64,000 nt of DNA from assembly GCA_039105265.1 (NCBI GenBank), contig JAPFFF010000001.1, positions 9,796,001-9,860,000 of the forward strand. Direction: 5' to 3'. The DNA comes from Tritrichomonas musculus. Taxonomy: Eukaryota; Parabasalia; Tritrichomonadida; Tritrichomonadidae. The notes below the pieces were generated by a model. That model did no database searches. It was not told the origin of the DNA and saw only the letters and a list, made by a program, of their open reading frames with translations. Position numbers and translations under genes: made by a program. Below, one piece after another: positions 54,401 to 63,758 of this stretch (the first letter of the stretch is position 1; each line of letters starts with the position of its first letter).

Positions 54401-55432
54401 GATTCAGAAACAATTTATTCACTCAAATTCAATTATCATAACGATGAAGACAAAATTAATACATTAGCCGTTCAAATTAGCAAGGAAAATGGATCAAACA
54501 ATTATGTATTGAAGTATATAAATAACTCTACAAAAGAAAGACAAAGTATTAATTCCAACGATGATGCTAAGTCAGAAAATTCAAATAAACCAAATAATAG
54601 AAAATCAAAAATTAATTTTAAGTTGCTCAGAGAATTTATGTGTTATCCTTCTACAGCTCTTTTATTTGACGTACTATCTGAATCAAATGATTGCGTAATT
54701 AAAGGCATAAATAAAAATTCAAAATGTACTGATATCGTAAATAAAGCATTTACGAGAGATCAACACAATTTTATTGATGCTGGAGTTATTTTCATTGGAA
54801 AAAATCAAATTCATAAAGAAGAATTTTTGGCAAATGAATGGGAAAATGTATCTAAAACTTTTAGTTTGTTTTTGTCATCGATCGGTAAACTTTATAAACC
54901 TACTGAAATCCCATTTTTATTTAATAACTCAGATATTGTTTTTAATGAATTGAAAAACGATAAAGCTGTTCTTTGCTGGAGCGATATTTTTCATAAGGTT
55001 ATTTACAGCGTTTCTCCTCTAGCAAATTATGGTGATGAAAATCGTCAAACTCAAAGCTGGAATAGATTTAAAAATAAAAGATATTTAGTCATTTGGTTAG
55101 AAAATGCAAAACAAATTGATTTCTTTGCAGAAGGATTTTTATCAGAAGGTAGATTAGATTATGCTTTTGTTGTTAGACCTTATGATAAAAATATGGCAAT
55201 TCTAAACTTTTTCCAAAAAAGAACCAATTCTCCTGTGTTCGGTTTTTTCAAGAAGTCAATGCTATTACCATTTGACTTAATCGGATTTACAATTTCATCT
55301 ATGCTGGTATTATGTTATGACATGAACAAACAGTTGCATGAATCCCCTGCAGTTGCTTCTGAAAAAATCAAACAATATAAAGACTTATATGAAAATGAGT
55401 TAGGCAATGATACCATCATGTTTAGTTCATAA
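51488..55432 (+). CDS. RapGAP-domain protein (RalGAP/tuberin-like GTPase activator)
   Basis: 1314 residues. The first ~1000 are mostly helical and hydrophobic-periodic, consistent with HEAT-like or RalGAP/tuberin N-terminal repeats, with Ser/Asn-rich linkers near 515-555 and 1020-1045. The C-terminal ~260 residues resemble a Rap/Ral GAP domain: DAGVIFIGKNQ corresponds to the IGVIYVGPGQ strand, and NRFKNKRYLVIWLEN aligns with the catalytic thumb HIGNDIVxIVWNE, retaining the essential Asn as N1196. Such proteins switch off Ras-family GTPases (Rap, Ral or Rheb) by supplying an Asn to the active site. Which GTPase it serves here is unknown. The start ATG is the first after an in-frame TGA. No membrane anchor is seen. 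The domain match is by eye and the flanking residues are divergent. Confidence 0.72.
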   Translation: MKKSHHADITKPDTPSDEIRKELENFYIYLVKCQDKHSLIKIKSKNKVTKMISNISVMIQNSSININPHLDEVKLILAFLVSPNIEDTDIRSNAINCLFLLIPYLDNFNKDYLSPIIDSLFSLSTEVDKKQKSSKRIVVSNIFSRFIKQMKSETDKKKRIMWLKIIFYCIFPSLQRQQDPTILSECSNTCIESINRMIAKATDTNSMDFFLKEENSFIIFETASILKNLYNSDDRKLTVLFYSRIFPCSFYYIDLDLSTHKFDKKDDMSEILQNRRYSGWGGPNLLASFNSQPRPFFYQIVNQIVNSTIKDSFMILLEPMLEALCFMLNKIKSSTDIASDIIDLYFIIMRLRNVVKLSFLASTNMSLIDTSFTCMIMYITQKNPLYKEFFPFFLSFYLSILFDSKNINIQEVYNFVSSIISISNIKEVSKTNVMPQICVHVIAMISIALSPFLLDIPKEQSRAFLTNTMEMKISMKPLSLTLMRRITTSNIYFFLQIIGCEFSEIIDHETFQSSSSYPETPPITDSEVNVQLTSKSAGVSKSVVDIKKDNADQSLKSDNWTKETASKFILNLIEAIDSTIGFLASTTVADILLCVLKETSNSNADFIFEKIIPILFFNALNKKPELHVFIPVLHKLVRNAFRYGYLNVDMSHDWFRVFQKYIFSSGSKDIKNELILAAAQSISHGFPMAMSLIPMFIVLINNTFNPDSRLFENESKEELDNISFTKNIHLICSCLAEIIIVSKNNPLFSRSLPIIDGSLRNTILKIFAYNQAFASAFETILLSHGGLKTKCLLLLQNICATFNPNDLKNVEKLIMLLLFNQIIGRNDEYDEENNSIIETILIDNFLKPERLLSLSIEFHQMLKLLLQYSNIVMAKFPNLISSIIYSVSIVFVEQKPIKIDQYEFLLRFVTYLAIITDNNMIMYQCLNIISLPTTAPDKRFILDNAFDTFIYNYKKKINVVNLKFNDMFLFIDSETIYSLKFNYHNDEDKINTLAVQISKENGSNNYVLKYINNSTKERQSINSNDDAKSENSNKPNNRKSKINFKLLREFMCYPSTALLFDVLSESNDCVIKGINKNSKCTDIVNKAFTRDQHNFIDAGVIFIGKNQIHKEEFLANEWENVSKTFSLFLSSIGKLYKPTEIPFLFNNSDIVFNELKNDKAVLCWSDIFHKVIYSVSPLANYGDENRQTQSWNRFKNKRYLVIWLENAKQIDFFAEGFLSEGRLDYAFVVRPYDKNMAILNFFQKRTNSPVFGFFKKSMLLPFDLIGFTISSMLVLCYDMNKQLHESPAVASEKIKQYKDLYENELGNDTIMFSS

Positions 55433-55515
55433 TTGAATTAATTCAAAATTTCTTATGATACGTTATTTGTTATTTTTTATCCATTGAAATTTCGTTATTT
55501 AAATTAAAGTAGTAT

Positions 55516-55753
55516 GAAAAAGTGGGCGTCTTTGAGAATAAGTGGTCTTCACATAACTTTTTCCTTCAATTTTAAAATAAATAATTGAAAAAGATATAAA
55601 ATTTCAAAGCTTTTATTTGGGTATAAAATCTCGTTATTATATTTTTATCAGAAAAATATTCTGAACTTTAATGAAAAAATTGAGAATATTAAACAAAAAT
55701 TGAATTAAAAAGTTAAGTGACTCTCACTATTTCTTTAAGACGGCCACTTTTTC
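55516..55753. mobile_element. Small MITE between convergent genes
   Basis: About 238 bp with imperfect inverted repeats of ~55 bp. Both ends read inward as GAAAAAGTGG, then G or C, then CGTCTT, continuing through TAACTTTTT and TTCAATTTT. No coding capacity and no clear target duplication. It lies in the 3' flank of the RapGAP gene and may form a strong stem in any read-through transcript. Confidence 0.65.
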
Positions 55754-55834
55754 CCGAAATTTTATGCATATGAGATAATTGATTTAAACAAATTTTTAGA
55801 AAAGAACAATTTTATATATATTAACTTCTAATAT

Positions 55835-56629
55835 TTATATGAATGAGATCTCTGAATTGAAAAATATGGATGGAAGGTTTCCGCGACCAATAATATCAAA
55901 ACATCCTGGTGGTTCATTCTCTTGAATCAAGAATGATAATTTATGACTTGATGATAGAATATTACTATCTTCTTGTTTTATTTTAAAGGATTGCTCAATT
56001 TGCTTGGTTTGTGGTTGAGAAATAACTTGAGGTTGTTTTTGAGGTATTTGACTGTATTGGCGAGGTGGCTGTTGAATTGGTGGAGGTGGTTGAGAAATCA
56101 TAATCTGTTGAATAGGAGCCCTCTGGGGAGCTTGTTGAATGATTTGCTTTTGAATTGGAATTTGAGGAGATAATTGGGATGGATATAAAGGCTTATTTTT
56201 AATTTTAATCTGTTGTGGAATATATTGCTCAGCAAGAGGGCGTGGTTTGGAAACAGGAACTTGTTGAATTTGATTAATTTGGTGTGAAATTTCATATTGG
56301 CGCTGTTGTTGCTGTTGTTGAATTTGTTGTGGATGAATATGTTGTTGAGGAATAGGCTGCTGGGTTAACGGTGGCTGATGCAATATGGGCTGTTGAGGTT
56401 GGTGATAATTAATATAAACGTTTTCATGTTGAGGAGGTAGTTGAGTTGGTAAAGGAGGTGGGTTAGAAGGAGGAGTCATTAAAGCAGTTGGTTCTGGTGT
56501 GTATGACATTTGAGCCATTTTATTTGGATAATTATGATAAGGGTAAAGAGGTTGAGCATAATAAACGGTAGGATAACCCTGAGTTTGTTGAGGATATGGA
56601 GAATAAGAAATTGGTTGACGGGGGTACAT
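55835..56629 (-). CDS. Pro/Gln-rich low-complexity protein
   Basis: 264 residues from the ATG at 56629 (MYPRQPISYSPYPQQ). The frame extends 10 codons further upstream but with no ATG. About 200 residues are Pro, Gln, Ile and Tyr in PxxPQQ-type runs with a short polyQ. The last ~55 residues differ (HKLSFLIQENEPPGCF, then FDIIGRGNLPSIFF) and may be a short interaction motif. No domain is recognised. Composition resembles the disordered activation or scaffold regions of transcription and RNA-processing factors, which does not establish a function. The stop reads TAAA. Confidence 0.75.
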   Translation of the reverse strand: MYPRQPISYSPYPQQTQGYPTVYYAQPLYPYHNYPNKMAQMSYTPEPTALMTPPSNPPPLPTQLPPQHENVYINYHQPQQPILHQPPLTQQPIPQQHIHPQQIQQQQQQRQYEISHQINQIQQVPVSKPRPLAEQYIPQQIKIKNKPLYPSQLSPQIPIQKQIIQQAPQRAPIQQIMISQPPPPIQQPPRQYSQIPQKQPQVISQPQTKQIEQSFKIKQEDSNILSSSHKLSFLIQENEPPGCFDIIGRGNLPSIFFNSEISFI

Positions 56630-58590
56630 TTTGAAAAATGGTTTTGTGATAAAGTTCAAAGTTTTGAGTTAAAATTCTTTGTATTTCATCGTTTTGAAAA
56701 ATTCAGAATATAATCGAAATTGAATGCAAGGTAATTTTTGAATTCATTGAAAATTCATTTTCCAACATAAATTGTTAGGAGCATTATCAAATAATTAATT
56801 CAAAAAAAGAATAAATTGAGTGTTATTCAAAATTTGAGAAAATTTTTCTATTTATTATGATATTCAAAAAAAAAGTAAGTATTTACAATATGAATTTTTG
56901 AAAAATTCTGATTATTGAATATTTCAGAGAATATAAAGTTTATAGGATATATATCTTTCAATAATTCTATACATTTAAAATTAAATTAGTGGAAGGAATT
57001 TTTTTTGATAATTGTTCGTATATTCGTTTTTTGAGATCTGTCTGTAAAAAATAAAAAGATTTTTTTAAACCTTTTATAATTCTAAATAGATACTATTTAT
57101 ATAAAAATATAAAAATGAAATGATATGATTTGTTGAAAAGTCGTTATAACAAAATTGAGAAGTCCACAAATTTCTATACATAAAAATAAAACTATAACTG
57201 TTATCTTGATTTATATATTTTGGATTTATCCTATTAAATGCTATGTTTTTATGTTTATTTATATATATATTCAAAGCTTATAAAAATTTATTGCTATTAA
57301 TTATAAATAGACGATGTATATAATATATTAATATTTGAAAATATTAGAAATCTAGTTGTAATAAAAACTTATTATTGTTTTCAGAAAAAATAAGTAACTT
57401 CTGAATTTTTCTATGTATTGAAAAAAAATTTATGAAGTTATATAATAATGAATATAGATTTCTTTGATTAATTATACAAAAAACATAATATATTTTAAAT
57501 CTAATAATATAATAAAATCATTTTTATTATTTTGAATAGAATATTTTTTTATATTCAAAAGAAATAATATATTGAGAAAATTTAATTCAACTCTCTTTCA
57601 TTTTCAAAAAATTCAAAAATAATTCAAAACATTTATAAATCTTATCTCCCTCTCCATATATAAAAGTTTTTTTGCTATTCATAAAATACATAAAATTTAT
57701 AATCAAAAAAATTATTTATTTATACCATCATTCTGTAATTAAAATCTTGTTTCATTTGTATGATGTAAAAATTTTATATAAAAAATATTTGTTATCAAAT
57801 CAATTCAAAATTGAATGTTATGTTTAATTAAGAGAATAATTTCTCAAATAAATTAAAAATTCATATGTATTAGAGTGATTCATTTTTCTGTAGATATTTT
57901 AAATATCATCATAAATTTTTTAATATTGAACCATACATCTATTTTAATCATAATAATAATAAATTTAACATATAATTTTGAGAAATTACTAAATAATTGT
58001 TTCACTTTTTCTTTCAATTATAAACTTTTGTTTTAGGTATTGAAAATTGTTTATATTACTTTTCAAGAGAATATGAAACATTAACAAAACTTGATCGTCA
58101 GATCCCATGTAATGTGATATAAAATTTTAAAAAATAATGATAGGGTTTAGGTAATATTATGAAAAAAGAGAATAATTATCAATGATTTAAAGATGTTCTA
58201 TCAACCTAATTTGTAAATATTCATTATTTTAGAGTTCCTTCTAATAAAAGCCAAATTATGTAATAATTGAGAATTTTGTGAAATTTTATATATTCCATTC
58301 ATGCAAATATATCATATTTGATTTAAAAAGTAAATGATTAAACTTAATCCCCTAGAAAAACTATTTGACAAATTTTTAAAATTTGATAAAATTAAATATA
58401 ATGAATGTTATTTTTTTTCTCATAAATATTATCTTTTGGAAGAACAAAAATAGTTCATAGATTTTCATTTATAAAACTCTCTTTGGACTTTTGGAGGTTT
58501 TCTTGGACTTGGGACTTTTAAACCTATTTGGTCAAACAAACCAATTCAAATGCCACTTTTTGGACTTAACGTGTTTTTTCTGCAAAGGGT
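56630..58590. other. Long AT-rich intergenic region
   Basis: Nearly 2 kb with very low GC. No reading frame of coding character, no inverted-repeat element and no RNA gene were recognised. Confidence 0.5.
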
Positions 58591-58650
58591 TATTTCATAA
58601 AAAAAAATGTATTTTTTGATTGTAATGTTATATCTTAAATATAACTACAA

Positions 58651-59910
58651 TTACACCCCGAGCTTATTACATTTTCAAAAATAAAAATGTAATAAGAAAT
58701 TTTTTTTAAAAAAAAAAGACGAGCTGCCAAACGAACTTATGACCCTAATTAAAAAAATTATAAATAAGAGTATCTTGTTTAATTACAAATATATATATAA
58801 ATAAAAAAATTATTTAAATTTATAATCTTATACCTATCATATATTTATAATTTTTGTTCGAAAAATCAAAGATTTTTTCCTTATTACAGTATTTCTCAAA
58901 TCTTATTACATAAATTGAAAAAGCCCAAAATGTAAGAACATTAATTTTTTGGTTTTTAAACGATTAAAAATAATATATTTATTACTTAGAATATTCAAAC
59001 ATTTATATATATCAAAATAAATATAAAATATTATATTAAACCATTTTATGATAGGAATAAATGGACTTTTTTATTTCTTTAAAAATTGAAAGAAATTTAT
59101 TATTATAAATATATAAATATTTTGGTTATTTATAGATATATAATATTTTTTTTATGAAATTAATAATAATATTGTATTATAATTATAGATATTATGATTA
59201 TCTAAAGCAAAATGTTCGGTTGAATTAAAACGAAATTTGTCTTATTTTGTATCTTGATATTAATAATAAATGTTTTTATATATAATCTTAAATATATAAG
59301 TATATTGTGCAATTTAATTGTCGTGAGGACAAAAAGATAATGCAATATATCCAATATTTTTGTAAAAAATACTATATAAAATACTCTGAAAATATATTTA
59401 AAGTATTGAATCCTTAAAGCAAAGTACTCAAACCTTAAAGCAAAAAGTATTCAATTATTTGACAAATAAAATAATTTCAATACTCCTTAAAGCAGGAGTA
59501 TTGAATTCTTATTACAAGAGACTATTGAAATTTCAGCCATATAAAACAAATTGAAAGGTCCTTATTACAGCTCGTTATTTTTGGAAAACGTTAAGTTTTT
59601 TTTATTAATTTTGTTAACCAAATTTTAATATTTAAAAAAATAAATGAAGTAGCTTTTTGAAAGGCTGCGCCTTTCAAAAAGCTACTTCAATTATTTTAGT
59701 TCTCTATTTTACAACTTTTTGAGTGTTTTATTAACTCAAAAAGTTGTACCTAGAGAAATATATATAAATATAAAGATAAATTTGTTAACCAAAAAACTAA
59801 AAAAAAAAACTTTTTTATTTTCATGAAATATGCTCTTTTTTGGCTTTTTGAATAAATGATATTTTGATGTAATAAGAGCCGTTTAAAATAGACTTTAGCT
59901 CGGGGTGTAA
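58651..59910. mobile_element. 1.26-kb non-autonomous DNA element with 14-bp inverted repeats
   Basis: Perfect terminal inverted repeats TTACACCCCGAGCT (58651-58664) and AGCTCGGGGTGTAA (59897-59910). The target-site copies are AACTACAA (58643-58650) and GACTACAA (59911-59918), 7 of 8 identical. The 9-mer CTTATTACA occurs five times directly (58663, 58880, 58902, 59508, 59561) and twice inverted (58688, 59868), an arrangement typical of subterminal transposase-binding sites. CCTTAAAGCA occurs three times around 59413-59490, and a stem CAATACTCC/GGAGTATTG lies at 59478-59503. No transposase is encoded. It carries element B copy 2 inside. Confidence 0.8.
59645..59757. repeat. Double-hairpin element (element B), copy 2
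   Basis: A 21-bp perfect stem with a 3-nt TGC loop at 59645-59689 (TGAAGTAGCTTTTTGAAAGG on the left arm). A second stem follows: ACAACTTTTTGAGT at 59711-59724 pairs with ACTCAAAAAGTTGT at 59734-59747, flanked by TTCTCTA and TAGAGAA. It is the compact form of copy 1 at 43841-44407 and is nested in the 1.26-kb element. Confidence 0.7.
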
Positions 59911-60145
59911 GACTACAATACATTCTATTATTTTTTTTTAAAAAAATATTTTAAAATTACAAATATCAATTATAAAAAAAGATAAACCTGTTTGAGATCT
60001 ATAAAATTCAGTAATTGATATCTAGTTGATAATTATATTTATATCACATTTCATATCTGATATCTTGATAATCTATAATCTTGATATCAGATTTTTAAAC
60101 TGATAATCGAGTATCAGATGTATTCGAATGTATAATTATTGAATT

Positions 60146-60470
60146 GATGTTAACCCAAATGACTTAACAATCTATTATAATGAAATACAAGAATTGCTGG
60201 AAAACATTTCTGCAAACTTTATCTTCAACATCGATAAAGCAGGGTGTTATTCATAGGTCGATAAACATAAAATGAAAGTTCTTACTCCTAAATGCTATGA
60301 TAAAGATCAAATTCAATTTCTAAAAGATAGAAACAGCAAAAGATCAACTCTTGTGGGCTGTTTAGCAGCTGATGGAAAATCGTATAACCCAAAGATAATT
60401 GTACATAGAAAAACAATTGATAGCGACATTAAACTTGCAGGCTACACTTTAACTATGGATAATCTATCTA
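60146..60470 (+). pseudogene. Fragment of a pogo/Tigger-like (DDE_1) transposase
   Basis: One frame reads NFIFNIDKAGCYS, a stop, then VDKHKMKVLTPKCYDKDQ and RNSKRSTLVGCLAADGK, finishing with IVHRKTIDSDI. This is the first catalytic block of pogo-like transposases (usually N-x-DE-x-G, then kVivP, then RnskRaTLl). The Glu after the first Asp is Lys here, and there is one in-frame stop near 60254. Both ends are missing; the 3' side runs into a TA microsatellite. Confidence 0.6.
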
Positions 60471-60496
60471 AATATATATATATATATATATATATA
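60471..60496. repeat. TA microsatellite
   Basis: About 13 TA dinucleotides at the 3' edge of the pogo-like fragment. A second TA run lies at about 60712-60740. Confidence 0.9.
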
Positions 60497-60709
60497 GAAA
60501 ATAGAAAAAGTCTTTGATGGCTTACACATTGCTGATCGAATATTAAAATAAAACTGCTTTTGAAATATAAAATATTGAATAACTTCATTTTTAATAAATA
60601 TAAAGTGTTTTTTTCTGAAATTGTCATTTGATAGCGATATCAAATAACCATATTAACGAAGCGCCACATGATTTTATGATATTCATTCAAATGGAAATAT
60701 GATAATTAT

Positions 60710-60744
<35 letters not shown>

Positions 60745-60909
60745 TATATCTCAACGATCTAGATATAATTTCATAAAATTGATTATATATAAAATGATTA
60801 CTTTGACAAGATATCACAAATCAAATGATAAATACATCTTAATATAAGCTCTTTAGTTATTTTCTAATAGAAAAATATATATGAATCATATGATTTAAGA
60901 ATTATTTTT

Positions 60910-61500
60910 CATTCAAGAAAAAATAACTTCATGAACCATATATATGAAGCATATGCTTCAATATTCATATCATTTGGGGAAACATTCCAACGTGTTTCTT
61001 CTAATGTTTATAGAACTGCAGATGGATCAATTTTTTTGTATTTTTCATTTATTAAATCAAGCAATTCGGCCACTGAATGAAATTTCATAATTTTTTCTTT
61101 CCAAATGTAAAATATATTCTCTATTGGATTCATTTCTGTAGAATAGAGAGCTTTGAAAATTTCTTGGTTCTTTGAATTTGGAAATTTCTCTTGAACTTGC
61201 CCAATGATTCTAGCAATATCTATCCAGAAAACAATTGGTGAATCACTTTTTAGTTCATTTGATAAATTTCAGCTGTCACTTTTTCTCTGACCAAAGTACA
61301 ATAAAAGAATTCCATTATGTCCAATTGCTGTGAGCCCAGAACAAGAAAATCATCTTTTTTTTTGGATGAATATAAAACCTTTTACCTTTTTTTGGACCAG
61401 CCTTTTGTTCTAACATAACGGGCATCGAATCTTGTTTCATCAACACAAACCCATTCGTATCCCTCAACAAGGTTTTGAGCAAAATCTTTAACTTTATCTT
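60910..61500 (-). pseudogene. Fragment of an IS630/Tc1-superfamily (DDE_3) transposase
   Basis: Minus-strand text begins FAQNLVEGYEWVCVDETRFDA (the first catalytic Asp in VDET), then RTKGWSKK. After broken stretches it gives VFWIDIARII (a candidate second Asp) and YSTEMNPIENIFYIWKEKI (catalytic Glu in MNPIE). About 32 residues separate the last two. Several stops and frame changes show it is long dead. The N-terminal DNA-binding part is absent, although a helix-turn-helix fragment at 63187-63758 on the same strand could be from a related element. Confidence 0.6.
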
Positions 61501-61589
61501 AACACTATTGGCAACCGTTAATCTAGAACATCAAATTTATATCTCCCCCACCAGATGCCCCACAGTACTCTCTGTGGTGGAATATGGCA

Positions 61590-61729
61590 GCAAGGTCACT
61601 ATCTTCCCCAACCATTCTATGAGAAAGAAGTCAAACCAAACTCAATCATGATCTGGGGAAGAATAGGACCTAATGGGTATAGAACAAAACTAGTTCGTTT
61701 TGATGAAACAGTAACCAAATAATCATAGG
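61590..61729 (+). pseudogene. Tc1-like transposase fragment
   Basis: A plus-strand frame reads GGIWQQGHYLPQPFYEKEV, then SIMIWGRIGPNGYRTKLVRF, ending at TAA 61719-61721 region. It aligns with GGGIWRRPGDYPPESFYEKE and VMIWG...PYGYRSQLLRF of the Tc1 transposon at 46241-47837, about half identical, so it is a different, older member of the family. It ends just before a long poly(A) tract. Confidence 0.65.
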
Positions 61730-61740
61730 TTTCAATGATA

Positions 61741-61794
<54 letters not shown>
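61741..61794. repeat. Poly(A) tract of about 54 bases
   Basis: Uninterrupted A run. It could be slippage, or a retroposed 3' end; there is no flanking target duplication that I can see. A second A-rich tract lies at 62502-62535. Confidence 0.9.
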
Positions 61795-61795
<1 letters not shown>

Positions 61796-61797
61796 AT

Positions 61798-62036
61798 TCA
61801 ATAACAAAACCAAGCATTTAGGTAACATGTGGATTTGACAATAAGATGGAGCAAAGCCTCACTCAACAAATAACTCAATGCTGCATATACTGCAGTATAT
61901 AATTTCTCATCACCGTCCATCAAGGTGTACCTGAGCTTGGTGGTGAGCACATTAGGAAGGGGGAGAGTAGATACAACCGCCCCACGTATGCTACTCAATT
62001 TTTGACCTTTAACTGAGTAAAACGGTCAATCATTTA
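61798..62036 (-). other. Unidentified coding-like fragment of higher GC
   Basis: About 240 bp, visibly GC-richer than its surroundings. The minus-strand frame reads GAVVSTLPLPNVLTTKLRYT, then DGDEKLYTAVYAALSYLLSE. The composition is protein-like and unlike the chance frames nearby. No start or family is recognised. It may be a piece of a captured gene or of an element. Confidence 0.3.
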
Positions 62037-62169
62037 ATTGAATTTTTCTATAAATTTTTTTTGATAAGTTTAATTTTTATTATATCGAAAAGAGCTAAAG
62101 ATAAAAAAATAATTTTATTTGTGGGAATTTATTTAAAAAGAATATGGAAAAGTATTTATAATTGCCAAA

Positions 62170-62501
62170 TATAATTTTGATGGTCGATAAGATACAGAAA
62201 TGAAATATGTACATTATTTTGAGTTATCGAAATCTTTATATGTTCAAAGAAGATCTGTAATAACGCATAATTGCGACAAAATTCCTAAAATACTCTCAAC
62301 TGAAAAAAATTTGTTATGAAGAAGCCATTAAATATTTAGTGATTTGGATCTCAAGAAAAAATATTACATTTCATTCAAATGCGGATAACATTTTTGCTAA
62401 ATTATTATACAAAATTAATGAAGAATTCAAATTCCTTCTGAAACCGAAATACGATTAAGTATTATAAATTTTTCAGATCAAATTAATGATGCAATCTACT
62501 A

Positions 62502-62537
<36 letters not shown>

Positions 62538-63184
62538 AAAATAAAAATAAAAATAAACCTCTTTCATTAATAATTGATTGGTTTAAACGCAAAAATTCTT
62601 TTTTTACCAAATCAATTACATCATTTCGGTTTAGAAAAGTGTTATAATGAAACTGGTGAAGAAATCTCAAAAATTATTAGTGATAAAGCTATTCGTATTT
62701 CAAATAGTGGAGGCAAACAAGTTTCGGTTTGCACCGATAATTTTTCAGGAAACATCACCCTTAAGATTAAAAAAAAACCTTTTTGTGCTCTGAGATTAAG
62801 TAACAAAAATTATATTCACATGCTATATATGTGCCATCCATTAAATCTAGCTATAAAAGACGTTTTTATTAGCACATTTATTATAGTCAAAGAAAAAGTT
62901 ATTCAATTAATTCTTTATTTTAATGAAATATCAAAAATGATTGAATACTTGTCAAAAGTTTCATAATTCAAAGAAGTTCGTTGGTTCTCACTTTTTTATT
63001 GCGTTTCTCATATAATTGATCAATTGAATATTTAAATATTAAATTCCAAAATCAATTTGTTTGGGAATACATATTTTCAATTCTTAAAACTTTAGAAATT
63101 TTTATGAAAATATTAGAAAATGATTGTGGATTCAATTGTGATGTTTATTCAAACTTTCAAAACACTTTGAATGAAAATTCATAG
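62170..63184 (+). pseudogene. hAT-like transposase fragment, decayed
   Basis: Text in changing frames: ELSKSLYVQRRSVITHNCDK, then WISRKNITFHSNADNIFAKL, then (after an A-tract expansion at 62502-62535) SGGKQVSVCTDNFSGNITL, LYMCHPLNLAIKDVF and KEVRWFSLFYCVSHIIDQL. The order CTDNxxxN, then xCHxLNLxxKD, then VRWxS is that of hAT transposases (the TDxAxN, CxxHxLNLxxxD and TRWxS blocks). Several breaks disable it. The C-terminal dimerisation block is not seen. Confidence 0.55.
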
Positions 63185-63186
63185 GC

Positions 63187-63758
63187 GTTCCACATGTTTG
63201 CCGCCTTGCACTTAGTCAGTAAATCATGTTTTCTGTTATAAAAATTTTTAATGACACCCAGTTTGCAGCATTGTCTCCTGGCTTCTGTTAATGATTGAGG
63301 ATTTTTTAAATTAATGTTTTTTCATGTACAAAAGTGATATATCCATTTTTCAGATGGAACATATGGTTCTAACATATCTATCACTCGTTATTTACGTTAC
63401 ATAATCGAAAAATTTCAATAGCAGGAGAATATCTTTCAAATTTCATGTCATATGCAAATTGAACAGCCTCTATCGTTTTCAAAGAGCTCAAATCTAAATG
63501 ACATTCTTAGACTTTTTCAAAAAATTTTAGATCGTCAACTTCTCTAATGTATTGGATACCCTCACCTTTAGAAATGCTTGATTCCCAGTGATTTCCGTTC
63601 ACAGTAGTACGAATTGCTGCATATATAGCATGATTTGAAAAATTGAAGCTGGCTGAAATTTCAGCTTTTGTACTTCCAAATGATTTCATATCACAAATAT
63701 CTAATTGAATTTTGGACAAAACTTGAGATTCAAGATTTGTCCAATGAAATAAGCTCAT
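63187..63758 (-). pseudogene. Helix-turn-helix transposase-like N-terminal fragment
   Basis: It starts with an ATG at 63758 (MSLFHWTNLESQVLSK). An HTH-like segment (TKAEISASFNFSNHAIYAAI) follows, then SLKTIEAVQFAYDMKFERYS after a stop. The plausible family is an IS630/Tc1-superfamily or related transposase N-terminus, but no catalytic motif is present, so the assignment is tentative. The remainder down to 63187 is decayed. Confidence 0.35.

Larger units (their letters stand above)
58591..60125 (-). repeat. Repeat A, copy 3, split by a nested element
   Basis: Similarity to copy 2 begins near TTATTTCAT at 58591 and runs to the insertion point at 58650. It resumes at 59912 (ACTACAATACATTCTATTA) and ends near GATAATCGAGTATCAGAT at about 60120. 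The two halves join exactly where the 1.26-kb element's target duplication lies. This copy is more diverged; its central palindrome has become GAGATCTATAAAATTC. Confidence 0.7.

Noticed and set aside
57074-57274. 66-codon minus-strand frame
   Set aside because: Lys/Asn/Tyr/Ile-rich chance frame in very AT-rich DNA, with no recognised motif.
61741-61794. Poly(A) tail of a retroposed gene or LINE
   Set aside because: No reverse-transcriptase text, no target duplication, and the upstream sequence is a DNA-transposon fragment. Slippage is simpler.
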